36,720 nucleotides of DNA. Source: Bacteroidaceae bacterium. GTDB lineage: Bacteria; Bacteroidota; Bacteroidia; Bacteroidales; Bacteroidaceae. The DNA lies in assembly GCA_017551925.1 (NCBI GenBank), contig JAFZKA010000008.1:1-36720 (forward strand), given 5' to 3'. Below are positions 23,440 through 34,479 of the stretch, in pieces. The first letter of the stretch is position 1; every line of letters starts with the position of its first letter. The notes beneath the pieces were generated by a model, which ran no database searches, was not told the origin of the DNA, and saw only the letters and a program-made list of their open reading frames with translations. A program made the translations under genes and the position numbers.

Positions 23440-23929
23440 GGCCGATGAATTGCGCAGGTCGCGTGAACTCATGTCAGAGTATCTGCGCCTGAACGGTTTG
23501 AGAAATACACCTGAAAGACAGGCATTGCTTGAGGCTGTCTGCATGACAGAGGGCGCGTTTATGCCCGAGTCCCTGTTGACCACAATGGCTGAGGAGAAAA
23601 AGTTCAGGGTGAGCAGAGCGACTGTTTACAACAATCTCAATCTGCTGGAGTCTGCAGGCCTGGTGCGCAAATCATGTCTGAACGGTCAGATCAGGTATGA
23701 AAAGGCCGGATATGTCAATAAAGGCCGGATAAGGCTGATATGCGGCATGTGCGGCAGGGTTACTGAAATGACCGATGACAGGGTGCGCCGCCAGATTGAG
23801 GATATGCGCAAGACAAGGTTTACCATGACGGAGTGGTCTCTGTCAGTTTACGGCCTTTGCAGCAAATGCTCAACGGCGATAAAGAGAAAACAGAACAAAT
23901 TGAATAAAATACATAAAGAGAAAAAATGA
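23432..23929 (+). CDS. Fur-family metal/peroxide regulator
   Basis: This 165-residue regulator has the N-terminal winged helix (LRNTPERQALLEAV, RVSRATVYNNLNLLESAGLV, about 20-75) and two zinc-structural CxxC pairs, ICGMCGRV (about 103-110) and GLCSKCST (about 140-147). It belongs to the Fur/PerR superfamily; the regulatory metal cannot be assigned. The ATG at 23432 follows GGAGAG and is preferred over an in-frame TTG at 23411. The stop overlaps the purA start (ATGA), so it is translationally tied to purA. Confidence 0.88.
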   Translation: MDKADELRRSRELMSEYLRLNGLRNTPERQALLEAVCMTEGAFMPESLLTTMAEEKKFRVSRATVYNNLNLLESAGLVRKSCLNGQIRYEKAGYVNKGRIRLICGMCGRVTEMTDDRVRRQIEDMRKTRFTMTEWSLSVYGLCSKCSTAIKRKQNKLNKIHKEKK

Positions 23930-25200
23930 AAACGGAAAAGATTGATGTCCTCTTGGGACTGCAATGGGGTGATGAAGGTAAAGGTAAGGTTGTAGATGTG
24001 CTGACTCCGCGTTATGACGTTGTGGCACGTTTCCAGGGAGGTCCTAATGCCGGTCACACTCTGATTTTTGACGGTAAGAAATTTGTGCTCAAATCAATTC
24101 CTTCGGGAGTTTTCCAGGGTAACAAACAGAATATAATCGGTAACGGTATGGTGCTTGATGCCGCTCTCTTTAAGGCAGAGGCTGAGGCACTTGAGGCTGC
24201 AGGCATTGACCTTAAGAGCCGTCTGCTCATATCCAAGAAGGCACACCTGATCCTGCCTACACACCGTCTTATGGACAGTGCCCTGGAGGCATCAAAGGGT
24301 TCAAACAAGGTTGGTACTACCGGTCGCGGCATAGGCCCCACATACACAGACAAGGTAGCACGTACCGGCGTTCGCGTTGGTGATCTGCTGCGTCCTGATT
24401 TTGAGGAGCGTTATGCTGCAGCACGTGCCGCCCATGAGCGTACTCTCAAGAGCCTGAACTTTGAGTATGACCTGGCTCCGCTGGAGGCAGCTTGGCGTGA
24501 GGGTATTGCCTACATGAAACAGTTCAAGTTCGTGGACAGCGAGCACTATGTTGCCAACCTGCTGCGTGAGGGCAAGACCATCCTCTGCGAGGGTGCCCAG
24601 GGTACTATGCTTGACATAGACTTCGGTTCATATCCGTTTGTAACCTCATCAAACACCATATGTGCAGGTGCTTGCACAGGTCTGGGTGTTGCTCCGCGCA
24701 ACATCGGTAAGGTTTACGGTATCATGAAGGCCTACTGCACACGCGTGGGTAGCGGTCCGTTCCCCACTGAGTTGTTTGACAAGGACGGTGAGACTCTTTC
24801 TGACCGCGGTAATGAGTTCGGTGCTGTAACCGGACGCCGTCGCCGTTGCGGTTGGGTTGACCTGGTGGCCCTGCGTTATGCAGTACGTCTGAATGGTGTT
24901 ACAGACCTGATCCTGATGAAGAGTGACGTTCTGGATGTGTTCAAGACCATCAAGGCCTGTGTGGCATACAAACTGCCCGACGGCACCCAGACTGATGAGT
25001 TCCCGTTTGACTGCGAGGGTGTAGAGCCTATCTATGAGGAACTTCCAGGTTGGCAGACAGACCTTACCGCCCTGCATGACGAGGATGAGTTCCCTGAGGA
25101 GTTCAACAATTACATATCATTCCTGGAGGAGTATCTTGAGACCCCTGTTTCAATAGTTTCAGTCGGTCCTGACCGCCACCAGACAATCGTTCGCGAGTAA
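23926..25200 (+). CDS. purA: Adenylosuccinate synthetase
   Basis: It joins IMP and aspartate using GTP in AMP synthesis. The 424 residues show the GTP-binding QWGDEGKGKVVDVL near residue 13, GGPNAGHT near 38, the IMP-site TTGRGIGPTY near 128, and RRRCGWVDLVALRYA near 305. The ATG overlaps the Fur-gene stop and its TAA overlaps the next ATG, so translation is coupled on both sides. Confidence 0.97.
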   Translation: MKTEKIDVLLGLQWGDEGKGKVVDVLTPRYDVVARFQGGPNAGHTLIFDGKKFVLKSIPSGVFQGNKQNIIGNGMVLDAALFKAEAEALEAAGIDLKSRLLISKKAHLILPTHRLMDSALEASKGSNKVGTTGRGIGPTYTDKVARTGVRVGDLLRPDFEERYAAARAAHERTLKSLNFEYDLAPLEAAWREGIAYMKQFKFVDSEHYVANLLREGKTILCEGAQGTMLDIDFGSYPFVTSSNTICAGACTGLGVAPRNIGKVYGIMKAYCTRVGSGPFPTELFDKDGETLSDRGNEFGAVTGRRRRCGWVDLVALRYAVRLNGVTDLILMKSDVLDVFKTIKACVAYKLPDGTQTDEFPFDCEGVEPIYEELPGWQTDLTALHDEDEFPEEFNNYISFLEEYLETPVSIVSVGPDRHQTIVRE

Positions 25201-25916
25201 TGTATTTACCATCATATCCCGGTTATTCAACCCCATATGCTTTGTATTGGGTGTTGTTTATCGTCATAGCCATTCTGACCTACTCGGTGCAGGCCAACCT
25301 GAACCGCAAGTTCAAGAAGTATTCCAAGGTGCCTACCCGTAACGGCAGTACCGGTTATGAGGTGGCCTCCAGAATGCTTGCCGAATACGGAATTTCAGGC
25401 ATAAAGGTAACTTGCGTGGAAGGTCGTCTTACGGATCATTACAATCCGGAGAACAATACCGTTAACCTGAGCAAGGATGTATATTACGGCAACAGCATAA
25501 TGGCTGCGGCTGTGGCTGCCCATGAATGCGGACATGCCGTACAGCATGCCAAGCAGTATGCACCTGTCAAGATGCGTTCAGCATTGGTGCCGGTGGTGCA
25601 GTTCTCCTCACAGATAGTTACCTGGGTGCTGCTTGCCGGTATCCTTATGATTGAGGTATTCCCCGGCCTGATGCTTGCCGGTATCCTGCTTTTTGCCATG
25701 ACCACCCTGTTCAGTTTCATAACCCTGCCGGTTGAGGTTGATGCCAGCCGTCGGGCCCTTGCCTGGCTCAAGCAAACCGATATTGCCCGTGGTGAGACTA
25801 TGGAGGCTGCTACCGATGCCCTTAAGGCCGCTGCTTACACCTATGTTGTGGCTGCCATAAGTTCATTGGGTACACTGATTTATTACATAATGATTTACGG
25901 GTCCAGAAGACGTTGA
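25200..25916 (+). CDS. Membrane zinc metallopeptidase, YugP-like
   Basis: This 238-residue inner-membrane protein has an N-terminal helix (YALYWVLFIVIAILTYSVQ), the zinc motif HECGHAVQH near residue 107, two or three hydrophobic helices (about 137-185) and a C-terminal helix (about 215-235). It belongs to the YugP-type zinc-dependent protease family, whose substrates are unknown. The ATG shares a base with the purA stop (TAATG). Confidence 0.9.
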   Translation: MYLPSYPGYSTPYALYWVLFIVIAILTYSVQANLNRKFKKYSKVPTRNGSTGYEVASRMLAEYGISGIKVTCVEGRLTDHYNPENNTVNLSKDVYYGNSIMAAAVAAHECGHAVQHAKQYAPVKMRSALVPVVQFSSQIVTWVLLAGILMIEVFPGLMLAGILLFAMTTLFSFITLPVEVDASRRALAWLKQTDIARGETMEAATDALKAAAYTYVVAAISSLGTLIYYIMIYGSRRR

Positions 25917-25923
25917 TTAATAA

Positions 25924-27279
25924 ATGAAACCATCAATTCCAAAAGGTACGCGTGACTTCACTCCGGTGGAGATGGCACGCCGTAACTACATATTTGATAC
26001 CATCCGCGGAGTGTTCCGCCTGTTCGGTTACCGCCAGATTGAGACTCCCTCAATGGAGAATCTATCCACCCTTATGGGCAAGTACGGTGAGGAGGGCGAC
26101 AAACTCCTGTTCAAGATACAGAACTCAGGTGATTACATGAGTGGCCTGACCGATGAGGAACTGCTGTCACGTAACAGCCTCAAGTTGGCCTCCAAGTTCT
26201 GCGAGAAGGGTCTGCGTTATGACCTTACAGTGCCGTTTGCCCGTTTTGTGGTGATGCACCGCGAGGAACTGCAGTTCCCCTTCAAGCGTTTCCAGATACA
26301 GCCCGTTTGGCGTGCTGACCGCCCCCAGAAAGGCCGTTACCGCGAGTTCTACCAGTGTGATGCTGATGTGGTGGGCAGTGATTCGCTTCTCTATGAGATT
26401 GAACTCATACAGATGATTGACACCGTGTTCAGCCGTTTTGGTGTACGCGTGGCCATCAAGCTGAACAACCGCAAGATTCTGGCCGGTATTGCTGAATCCA
26501 TCGGTCAATCCGATAAGATTGTTGACATTACCGTTGCCATAGATAAACTTGACAAGATAGGTCTGGACGGCGTTAATGCCGAACTGGCAGAGAAGGGTCT
26601 GCCGCAGGATGCCATTGACAAACTGCAACCCATTATCAAACTGACAGGTTCAAACAGCGAGAAACTGGATACAATCGCTAATGTGCTGGCTGGCAGCGAG
26701 ACAGGTCTTAAGGGTGTTGAGGAGTGCCGTTTCATACTGGACGGTGCAACCAGACTGGGACTCAAGAACCAACTGGAACTTGACCTGACCTTGGCACGCG
26801 GCCTGAACTACTACACCGGCGCTATCTTTGAGGTCAAGGCTCTTGATGTGGAGATTGGCTCCATAAGCGGCGGCGGACGTTATGACAATCTGACCGGTAT
26901 ATTCGGACTGCCGGGTGTGAGCGGTGTGGGCATATCATTCGGTGCTGACCGTATTTATGATGTGCTCAATCAGTTGGACCTATATCCCAAGGAGGCGCAG
27001 GGCGGCGTCAAGGTGCTGTTCCTGAATCTGGGTGATGAGGAGGCTCAGTTCTGCCTTAAGTTGCTGGCTGAATTAAGGAACAAAGGCATTCCCGCCGAGA
27101 TTTACCCTGACAATGCCAAGATGAAAAAGCAGATGGCTTATGCCAACGCCAATTTAATACCCTACGTCGCAATAGTAGGAAGCAACGAATTAGCAGAAGG
27201 AAAGGTCACTCTCAAGAATATGGAAACAGGAGAACAGACTCTGATTGATGCTCAATCTTTATGGAAGAGTTTGATATAA
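25924..27279 (+). CDS. hisS: Histidyl-tRNA synthetase
   Basis: It charges tRNA-His with histidine and ATP. The 451-residue class II synthetase starts [17 protein letters not shown] and has motif 1/2 segments [14 protein letters not shown] and [20 protein letters not shown], the histidine-binding [12 protein letters not shown], and [10 protein letters not shown]. The C-terminal anticodon-binding domain is complete. The final 19 bases overlap the ruvB start. Confidence 0.96.
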   Translation: MKPSIPKGTRDFTPVEMARRNYIFDTIRGVFRLFGYRQIETPSMENLSTLMGKYGEEGDKLLFKIQNSGDYMSGLTDEELLSRNSLKLASKFCEKGLRYDLTVPFARFVVMHREELQFPFKRFQIQPVWRADRPQKGRYREFYQCDADVVGSDSLLYEIELIQMIDTVFSRFGVRVAIKLNNRKILAGIAESIGQSDKIVDITVAIDKLDKIGLDGVNAELAEKGLPQDAIDKLQPIIKLTGSNSEKLDTIANVLAGSETGLKGVEECRFILDGATRLGLKNQLELDLTLARGLNYYTGAIFEVKALDVEIGSISGGGRYDNLTGIFGLPGVSGVGISFGADRIYDVLNQLDLYPKEAQGGVKVLFLNLGDEEAQFCLKLLAELRNKGIPAEIYPDNAKMKKQMAYANANLIPYVAIVGSNELAEGKVTLKNMETGEQTLIDAQSLWKSLI

Positions 27280-28283
27280 GACAGCAGCAACTAAACTCGG
27301 ACAAGGAGCTGGATAATGCGCTCCGGCCACTCAAGTTTGACGATTTTGCAGGACAAAGCAAGATTGTTGAGAACCTGCGTGTCTTTGTACAGGCAGCCCG
27401 CCAGCGCGGCGAGTCGCTTGACCATACCCTGCTGCACGGCCCTCCCGGACTGGGCAAGACCACTCTGAGCAACATCATAGCCAATGAGTTGGGCGTGGGC
27501 TTCAAGATAACATCGGGCCCCGTGCTGGACAAACCGGGTGATTTGGCAGGTATCCTTACCTCACTGGAGCCTAAAGATGTCCTTTTCATCGATGAAATAC
27601 ACCGTCTTTCACCTGTAGTTGAGGAGTATCTCTACTCGGCTATGGAGGATTACCGTATTGACATAATGATAGACAAGGGTCCCAGTGCCCGCAGCATACA
27701 GATTGACCTGAATCCCTTTACGCTGATTGGTGCCACTACCCGCAGCGGTCTGCTTACCGCACCGTTGCGTGCCCGTTTTGGTATCAACATGCATCTGGAG
27801 TACTATGATGCCAAGACTCTGCAGAAGATTGTCATGCGTTCTGCCGGCATTCTGGGTATTCCGTGTGATGTGGATGCTGCTGCCGAGATTGCAGGCCGAA
27901 GCCGTGGTACGCCCCGTATTGCCAACGCCCTTTTGCGCCGCGTGCGTGACTTTGCGCAGGTAAAGGGGTCTGGCAGAATAACCCTTTCAATCGCTAATAT
28001 CGCCCTTGAGGCACTTAATATTGACAAATACGGGTTGGATGAGATTGACAACCGTATTCTGACTACCATCATTGACAAGTTCAAGGGTGGCCCGGTAGGT
28101 ATAGGTACCATTGCCACCGCGCTTAGTGAGGATGCCGGTACCATAGAGGATGTCTATGAACCGTTCCTTATTCAGGAAGGATTCCTTAAGCGTACTCCTC
28201 GTGGCCGTGAGGTGACAGACCTGGCTTACAAACACCTGGGCCGTTCCCGCTATGCCTCAATGTCAGGCGACCTGTTTGAATAG
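27261..28283 (+). CDS. ruvB: Holliday junction branch-migration helicase RuvB
   Basis: It is the AAA+ motor of the RuvABC resolvasome. It has 340 residues with Walker [11 protein letters not shown] (about 57-66), Walker [10 protein letters not shown] (about 110-118), sensor 1 GATTRSGLL and the C-terminal winged helix ending [15 protein letters not shown]. The ATG at 27261 gives the usual N-terminus and overlaps hisS by 19 bases. Confidence 0.97.
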   Translation: MEEFDIRQQQLNSDKELDNALRPLKFDDFAGQSKIVENLRVFVQAARQRGESLDHTLLHGPPGLGKTTLSNIIANELGVGFKITSGPVLDKPGDLAGILTSLEPKDVLFIDEIHRLSPVVEEYLYSAMEDYRIDIMIDKGPSARSIQIDLNPFTLIGATTRSGLLTAPLRARFGINMHLEYYDAKTLQKIVMRSAGILGIPCDVDAAAEIAGRSRGTPRIANALLRRVRDFAQVKGSGRITLSIANIALEALNIDKYGLDEIDNRILTTIIDKFKGGPVGIGTIATALSEDAGTIEDVYEPFLIQEGFLKRTPRGREVTDLAYKHLGRSRYASMSGDLFE

Positions 28284-28301
28284 ATGCGACAGAATTGCAA
28301 C

Positions 28302-28322
28302 GCTTCAGGTTTTAACTGAAGC
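28302..28322 (+). terminator. Perfect 7-bp hairpin after ruvB
   Basis: GCTTCAG (28302-28308) pairs with CTGAAGC (28316-28322) around 7 bases, 19 bases after the ruvB stop. No T tract follows, so it may be a weak or factor-assisted terminator. Confidence 0.45.
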
Positions 28323-28334
28323 ATATTCCCGTCA

Positions 28335-28342
28335 TATATTTG
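28335..28342 (+). promoter_or_regulatory. -7 promoter box for the macroglobulin gene
   Basis: TATATTTG matches TAnnTTTG, 26 bases before the ATG at 28369. It sits inside a CCCG/CGGG inverted repeat (about 28328-28347). Confidence 0.5.
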
Positions 28343-28368
28343 TCGGGTAAAACAAAAAATGAGAGCAT

Positions 28369-31300
28369 ATGAGACGCCTTTGTAGAATTACACTTCTGAT
28401 TATCATTATGACACTGACTACTGCAACTGCCAGCGCTGACAAGTATTCACGCGCTTGGAAGAAGGTGGAAAATTTCATTAAAGAGGACCTTCCGGAGAGT
28501 GCTGCCAAGGAAATTTACAACATCTGGGATATGGCGGCGCGTGACAATGACGGTCGCCAGATGCTTAAAAGTGCCGTCTATCTTACCCAGGTACAGCAGA
28601 CATACGCTGAAAACAGCATAAAAGAGGGGATTGAACTCTTCTCCACGCTTCTGCCCAAGTTGAAAGTTCAGGAGCACAAGGCTCTTTGCCACGCATTCCT
28701 GGCCAAGGGATACCTTAATTACTGGAACAAGAACAAATATAACACCAGGCGTAATGTGCCTACCGATGAGGTCAACCCTCCGCTTGAGCATTGGACCCCA
28801 AAGATGATGTGTGACACCATCTGCTACCATCTGAACCAGTCCATCCAACTGGCCGGTAATGTATCGTACACTTCGGCCCTACGTGACGGAGGAATAGTAC
28901 TGAACCCGTCAGGCTCAGGTATGGGCTATACGGACTGGAGTTCTGTCAAGGGTGTTGCATCGGGTTATTATGAGGAGTTTTTCCCGGGCGGGAACAAGGC
29001 GGGTCAGAAACTGCGTCCAAGCCTTGTGGATATGCTCATGGACAACGCCATGACTCTCATTACTGACTACCGTTTTACCATAGGCAAGAAAAAGTTCTTT
29101 GATGACCGTCGCCTGTACGGTAGCATGCAGGATTTTATTGCAGCCACTGAGGGGGTTACGGCCGATGATCCTGACATGTGGATGTTCTACGTGCTGCGCT
29201 GCCTGTCATTGCACAACATAAACTCCAAACCCGACATACGCTGCACCATAGACATCAGGCGCATGCGTACTCTCAATGAATATCTTGACAATGACGGTGG
29301 TTGGAACAGGAATGATGACGAATGGCTCAAGGGGTGCGTCTCTCTGGCTGAATCATATAACAAAAAGGTCAAGTTCAGTACCATGCTCTACAGCATGGCT
29401 GCCCGCAAGATTGTAGATAACAGTCTCTCTTTTTCTGATGAAAAGGCTCCGGTCATGATGCGTCAGGCGCATGATATCTGCCTGGTGGCAGGTAAGAAAT
29501 GGCCCAAGAGTGAGGGAGCGTTTGAGTGTTATGCCATAAAGGATGAGATAGAACGACGTAATGTAAAGTTTGAGTTCCAGCGGGATTTCCTGCCTGCGGA
29601 GCGAAACATTGCCCGTCTTGACTACAAGAATGTAAATACCGTATATCTCAAAGTGGTTGAGGTGCCGGGTGAAATCAAGGCCGAAGACCAGGTTTCCCTG
29701 TTGTCGCAACTTAACCAGTGCAGCGTTGTCGAGGAGTGGAGCATGCGAGTGAATGATCCGGGTGATTATCTGGAGCATCACACCATGATAAACATCTCAC
29801 CGGTTATGCAGGGGTGCTATTACCTGCTTGCCTCATCGGGCCCATATTTTGGCAGCGGTGACTGCATAGCGTACCAGTATATTGAGTGTAACGGCATACA
29901 GTTCATCAAACTTGTCCAAGACAACGGAACGCTGTACGGTGTAGCCGCCGATACCCGCACAGGCAAACCCGTACCCAACTGCAAATATACTGTCTGGAGG
30001 GTGAATTATGACGGTGACCAGGTAAAGATGATGACCAGGGGCATAACCGAAACTGACGGCACCATAGTTGTTGAGGGGCTCAAGAATGACCGCTACAAGA
30101 TAGAACTTGAATCCGGCACGAACAGGGGTAATGCCACATTCTACATACCTTGGCACAGTGATATGCCTGACCGCCAGTATGCAAGGATCTTTACGGACCG
30201 CTATACCTATCTGCCAGGTGATTCCATCCAATACTTTGGGATGGTTTATACCAAAAATTCTGAAAAAGGAAAGGTGCTGAGCGGCGTAAAGGTCGAGATA
30301 ACTGTCCGTGGTAACGGATTTGACAAGTGCATAGACACACTGGTCACAGACAGCATGGGAGCATTCAAGGGCTCATTCAGGATACCTGACAATTGCAGGC
30401 CGGGTTCCCTTACAATATCTGCCGATGAGGATGAAAATGAGGATTATTACTCATTCAACGCCCGTACTGCGGTAAACGTGGAGTCATTCAAGCAGCCCAA
30501 GTTTGAGATCATGATGGATCCTTGCCGCGATGAGGTCTATTATGACACTCCCGTTACCATATCGGGTAAAGCCGTATCATATACGGGTGTTCCCATAGAC
30601 AGTGCATCGGTACAGTGGTATGCAGGTGTTCTCTCGTGGAATTGCCACAGGTTATGCATACCTGATGAGGGAAACATGGTAAGGATTGGTGCCGGCAGCA
30701 TCAGTACCGCATCGGACGGTACGTTCAGTTTCAACATCACTGTGCCCTCTGAGATAATGCTGGAGGACAGACAGAATATCAATGTAAATGTATCGGTTAC
30801 AGATTTGAACGGCGAGACGCATGAAGCCACTCTCAATCTTATGGCCAGTCAGAAACCGGACAGACACATTGATATCTGGTTAAATGGCAACGTCATTGAC
30901 AAGGATGGACTTAAGACCATGTTCTTTTCACTTCAGTCCGATAACGGTCCGGTGTCAGGCCGCATAAATGTAAAGGTGTCGCGCCTTACATGGCAGGAGA
31001 ATCCGGGGCTTCCGCTTCCTTTCAATACATTCTCAGATAATAAAAGCCATCCCAGGTACGCAAGGGAACTGGCTGAGAATGCCTATAACATGAACCTCAA
31101 GGAGCGTTTCCCGCTGTATGACTTTGACATAAAGGGTGATGATGTGGTGGAGAATGTAGTCTTTGCTGGCGTGATACCTTTTGATAAGGATGATCCGGAG
31201 AGTATGAAACTGATGCTTGACGGTTTACAGTCAGGAGAATATCGTGTCATCTACAGTGCTGAAGGGTGCACTGAAAACAGTATGGATTTCACCCTGTGTC

Positions 31301-34300
31301 GTGAGGATGACTGTGACTTTGTTCCTCTCAGTCCGCTGTTGTGGATTTATAACGCAGACGGCCGTACCCGTAATGCTGAAGTAGGTGATACCGCCCTGAT
31401 TCGCCTGGGTAACAGCCGCAAGGGGACAATCATCCATTACATGATTGAAAACAAGTACGGTGTCTATGAGCGTGGTATGCTGGAGAGCAACGGCCGTCAG
31501 CAGGTGTTGAGCATCCCGGTTACCAGAGAACTTATAGGAATGTTCACAGTGAACTTGTGCGTGCTCTATGAGGAGGTAAGTGAGAATGTCTCTGTATCAT
31601 TCAAGGTGCCCGACCGTGAAAAGGACCTTAAGTTTGAACTTGTAACGTTCCGCAACCTTTTGGAGCCCGATGTTGATGAGGAGTGGAATATCCGTATTAC
31701 TGACTGGTATGGTAATCCGGTAAAGGCTGCCATACTGATGGATATGTATGACCGTGCGCTTGATGTGTATGGACGGCATAATATATGGTTCCAGCCTTTC
31801 AGTGCCGCATACGTGAATGGTAGGACCCTGATAGACAATCCTTATAGGAACGCCAGTCAGTATCTTGCTTGGGAACACACCTTTGGCACAAACTATGAAT
31901 ATAAGGGCAAGCGTGCCATTACCGGTACGCTGATAGACCCGTTCCAGTATAGTTATCAGGCCCGTATGGGTCAGGTGCGTCTGCGCGGAGCCGGTGCCAA
32001 GGCTGCTATGCCCAATTCCGTATTTATGGAAGAATTTGAGGGCTTGGGCCTTTCTTCAGCCGATGAATCTCTCCAGGGTCGTGTATCCGGACTTAATGTA
32101 GTATTCAATTCAGGTGATCTGATTGCAGAAAGGTCAGACATAGAACTACAGGATGCAGTCCGTGAGCAGGAAAAGTTATCTTTACGTTCAGACCTTAATA
32201 CAACAGGTCTTTTTGAGTACCTCATCTCTGACTCTACGGGAAACGCTACCGTTCATTTCCGTGCGCCGCAACTGCTTACAAACTGGAGGGTTCTGGGTAT
32301 AACATATACTGATTCACTCAGTACCGGCCGCATAGATACCACCCTTACCACACGTAAACTTATAATGGTGGAACCATCATCGCCTCGTTTCATGCGTGAG
32401 GGTGACCGCATGGAGTTTACCGTCAAGGTGAGCAATCTGACAGAAAACGATTTCAAGGCCGATGTTACCATGACCCTTACCGATGCCGTAACAGGAAAGG
32501 CCCTGAACATAATTGAAGGCGGATACAAGAAGAACGTGAATGTTCCGGCCGGAGGCAGCACGGGCACATCATTTATTATAAAGGTGCCTAAGGGTCTGAC
32601 TGCAGTGACCTACAGGCTTACGTCACAGACCACAGGCCACAGTGACGGCATGATGGAGACCATTCCCGTGCTCTCAAACCGCACTCAGGTAGTTCAGTCT
32701 CTGTCGTTGTTCAACAACGGAAATGAGAAACGCACTTTCCGCTTTGAGGTGCTTGACAAGCCCCGTTCCAGCACTATGGCAAATGAGGAACTGACCCTTG
32801 AGTACAGCGCAACACCTATCTGGTACGCCATACAGAGTCTGCCCATAATGATACGTGTGGATGATCCCAGTAACCTGCGTCTGTTCCACAGCATGATGGG
32901 TGCCGCCATATCACAGGATCTCTGTAGGCGTTATCCGGTAATACGGGAGATGCTTGACGAGTGGGCTGCACTGCCTGTATCGGGTTGGCAGACTCAACTT
33001 GAAAAGAATCAGAAACTGACCGGTACCCTGCTTGAGGAGACCCCGTGGCTGTGGCGCAGCAATAATGAACGTGACCGCCTGCATGCCCTGGCTACACAAC
33101 TCGGTTCAGAGGAGACCGCCCGTGCCTTTGATGAAGCCCTTGAAAAGATTATCGCTGCTCAGGGTTCTGACGGCGGCTGGCCATGGATTGAGGGCTTGTC
33201 GTCAAGCCTGCATATCACTGACGAGATTCTGCAGGGCCTTGGTCTGCTCATAGAGAACGGCATAATTGATGTAACGCCTGAACTCAGGAACGTGCTGCAG
33301 AGAGGACTTGATTACATGGACGCCGCATTCTATAAGGAGTATAATTCAGACAATAAGCCTGAGTCATTAGGCTACAGTGAGTTGAGTTACCTGTTAACCC
33401 GTTCATATTATACAGGCTATACTTTCAACGGGCTTACCCGTGCCAGTCATACCTATTTCAGCCGTCTTGCAGAGATAGAGGATACCCATAACCTGAATCT
33501 TTATTACCGTTCAGAACTAGCTCTGCTTATGGCCCGTAACGGCAAGCGTGACCAGGCTCAACACATTGCCGCCACACTTGTGGAACGCTCCCTATATACC
33601 GATGAAATGGGCCGTTATTGGCGTGACAATGCCGGAGGAATGTTCTGGTATGAGGCTCCCATTGAGACTCAGGCTCTGATCATACGCACACTTCTTGCTG
33701 TAGGCCGTGAAACCGAAGCGATTGAGGCTGCACGCTGGCTGCTCAAGCAGAAGCAGACTACAGGCTGGGGCTCATCGGCCGCAACAGCCGCTGCAGTAAC
33801 GGCGCTTATGGCTACCGGCGGTAACGCACAGTTGGAGTCAGATCCAGACATTACAATATATGTAGGCAAGGATGCCGTAAAGGCCTCAACCGACAAGGCA
33901 ACTGCCGGTTATACAACCAGGACCTGGCAGGGGCCCATCGGCAGGGACAAGGCTGAGATTACGGTAGATTCCAAGACTCCGGGCATAAGTTGGGGCGCAG
34001 TTTATCGCACATTCACTGAGGAACTGGACAAGGTTGAGCATCAGGAGAACGGTATGACTCTTAAGCGCACTGTCTGGCGTGTAATACATGGTGCTGACGG
34101 TGACCGTCTTGAAGAGGTCAAGCCAGGCACCGTTCTCCATGTTGGTGACCGGCTCAGAATACACTTTGACCTTGTGACTGACCGCAATCTTGAATACCTT
34201 CAGTTGGCCGATATGCGTGCCGCCGCCGTTGAGCCCGTCAGCACACGTGGCGGGTACAGTTACAACTGGCGTGACGGAATAGGTTACTATGCTGCTCCGG

Positions 34301-34479
34301 GCAACACGCGCAACGTTTTCTATATTGACCGTCTCAATAAGGGCAGTTACGCAATAGAGTATGAGGTCAAGGTTCAGAAACCGGGTCGTTTTACCGTCGG
34401 GAATGCCGTAATGCAATGCCTGTATGCTCCTGAATTCAGGGCAACTACCGCATCGGCCGTAATCACCGTAAATCAGTGA
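28369..34479 (+). CDS. Alpha-2-macroglobulin-like secreted protein with a TonB-plug-like segment
   Basis: This 2036-residue exported protein has a signal peptide (about 1-23) but no lipobox. Order: an N-terminal helical region (about 25-420), MG2-type beta domains (about 600-700; FTDRYTYLPGDSIQYFGMVY), further MG domains, the A2M domain (about 1280-1350; HFRAPQLLTNWRVLG), and the helical thioester-domain fold (about 1590-1810; GSDGGWPWIEGLSSSLHITD, TTGWGSSAATAAAVTALM). No CxEQ thioester motif is visible, so covalent protease trapping is unlikely. At about residues 1224-1247 lies SSADESLQGRVSGLNVVFNS-like sequence, typical of SusC/TonB-dependent receptor plugs. It probably acts in the envelope as a protease trap or scaffold; the function is inferred. 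Confidence 0.88.
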   Translation: MRRLCRITLLIIIMTLTTATASADKYSRAWKKVENFIKEDLPESAAKEIYNIWDMAARDNDGRQMLKSAVYLTQVQQTYAENSIKEGIELFSTLLPKLKVQEHKALCHAFLAKGYLNYWNKNKYNTRRNVPTDEVNPPLEHWTPKMMCDTICYHLNQSIQLAGNVSYTSALRDGGIVLNPSGSGMGYTDWSSVKGVASGYYEEFFPGGNKAGQKLRPSLVDMLMDNAMTLITDYRFTIGKKKFFDDRRLYGSMQDFIAATEGVTADDPDMWMFYVLRCLSLHNINSKPDIRCTIDIRRMRTLNEYLDNDGGWNRNDDEWLKGCVSLAESYNKKVKFSTMLYSMAARKIVDNSLSFSDEKAPVMMRQAHDICLVAGKKWPKSEGAFECYAIKDEIERRNVKFEFQRDFLPAERNIARLDYKNVNTVYLKVVEVPGEIKAEDQVSLLSQLNQCSVVEEWSMRVNDPGDYLEHHTMINISPVMQGCYYLLASSGPYFGSGDCIAYQYIECNGIQFIKLVQDNGTLYGVAADTRTGKPVPNCKYTVWRVNYDGDQVKMMTRGITETDGTIVVEGLKNDRYKIELESGTNRGNATFYIPWHSDMPDRQYARIFTDRYTYLPGDSIQYFGMVYTKNSEKGKVLSGVKVEITVRGNGFDKCIDTLVTDSMGAFKGSFRIPDNCRPGSLTISADEDENEDYYSFNARTAVNVESFKQPKFEIMMDPCRDEVYYDTPVTISGKAVSYTGVPIDSASVQWYAGVLSWNCHRLCIPDEGNMVRIGAGSISTASDGTFSFNITVPSEIMLEDRQNINVNVSVTDLNGETHEATLNLMASQKPDRHIDIWLNGNVIDKDGLKTMFFSLQSDNGPVSGRINVKVSRLTWQENPGLPLPFNTFSDNKSHPRYARELAENAYNMNLKERFPLYDFDIKGDDVVENVVFAGVIPFDKDDPESMKLMLDGLQSGEYRVIYSAEGCTENSMDFTLCREDDCDFVPLSPLLWIYNADGRTRNAEVGDTALIRLGNSRKGTIIHYMIENKYGVYERGMLESNGRQQVLSIPVTRELIGMFTVNLCVLYEEVSENVSVSFKVPDREKDLKFELVTFRNLLEPDVDEEWNIRITDWYGNPVKAAILMDMYDRALDVYGRHNIWFQPFSAAYVNGRTLIDNPYRNASQYLAWEHTFGTNYEYKGKRAITGTLIDPFQYSYQARMGQVRLRGAGAKAAMPNSVFMEEFEGLGLSSADESLQGRVSGLNVVFNSGDLIAERSDIELQDAVREQEKLSLRSDLNTTGLFEYLISDSTGNATVHFRAPQLLTNWRVLGITYTDSLSTGRIDTTLTTRKLIMVEPSSPRFMREGDRMEFTVKVSNLTENDFKADVTMTLTDAVTGKALNIIEGGYKKNVNVPAGGSTGTSFIIKVPKGLTAVTYRLTSQTTGHSDGMMETIPVLSNRTQVVQSLSLFNNGNEKRTFRFEVLDKPRSSTMANEELTLEYSATPIWYAIQSLPIMIRVDDPSNLRLFHSMMGAAISQDLCRRYPVIREMLDEWAALPVSGWQTQLEKNQKLTGTLLEETPWLWRSNNERDRLHALATQLGSEETARAFDEALEKIIAAQGSDGGWPWIEGLSSSLHITDEILQGLGLLIENGIIDVTPELRNVLQRGLDYMDAAFYKEYNSDNKPESLGYSELSYLLTRSYYTGYTFNGLTRASHTYFSRLAEIEDTHNLNLYYRSELALLMARNGKRDQAQHIAATLVERSLYTDEMGRYWRDNAGGMFWYEAPIETQALIIRTLLAVGRETEAIEAARWLLKQKQTTGWGSSAATAAAVTALMATGGNAQLESDPDITIYVGKDAVKASTDKATAGYTTRTWQGPIGRDKAEITVDSKTPGISWGAVYRTFTEELDKVEHQENGMTLKRTVWRVIHGADGDRLEEVKPGTVLHVGDRLRIHFDLVTDRNLEYLQLADMRAAAVEPVSTRGGYSYNWRDGIGYYAAPGNTRNVFYIDRLNKGSYAIEYEVKVQKPGRFTVGNAVMQCLYAPEFRATTASAVITVNQ

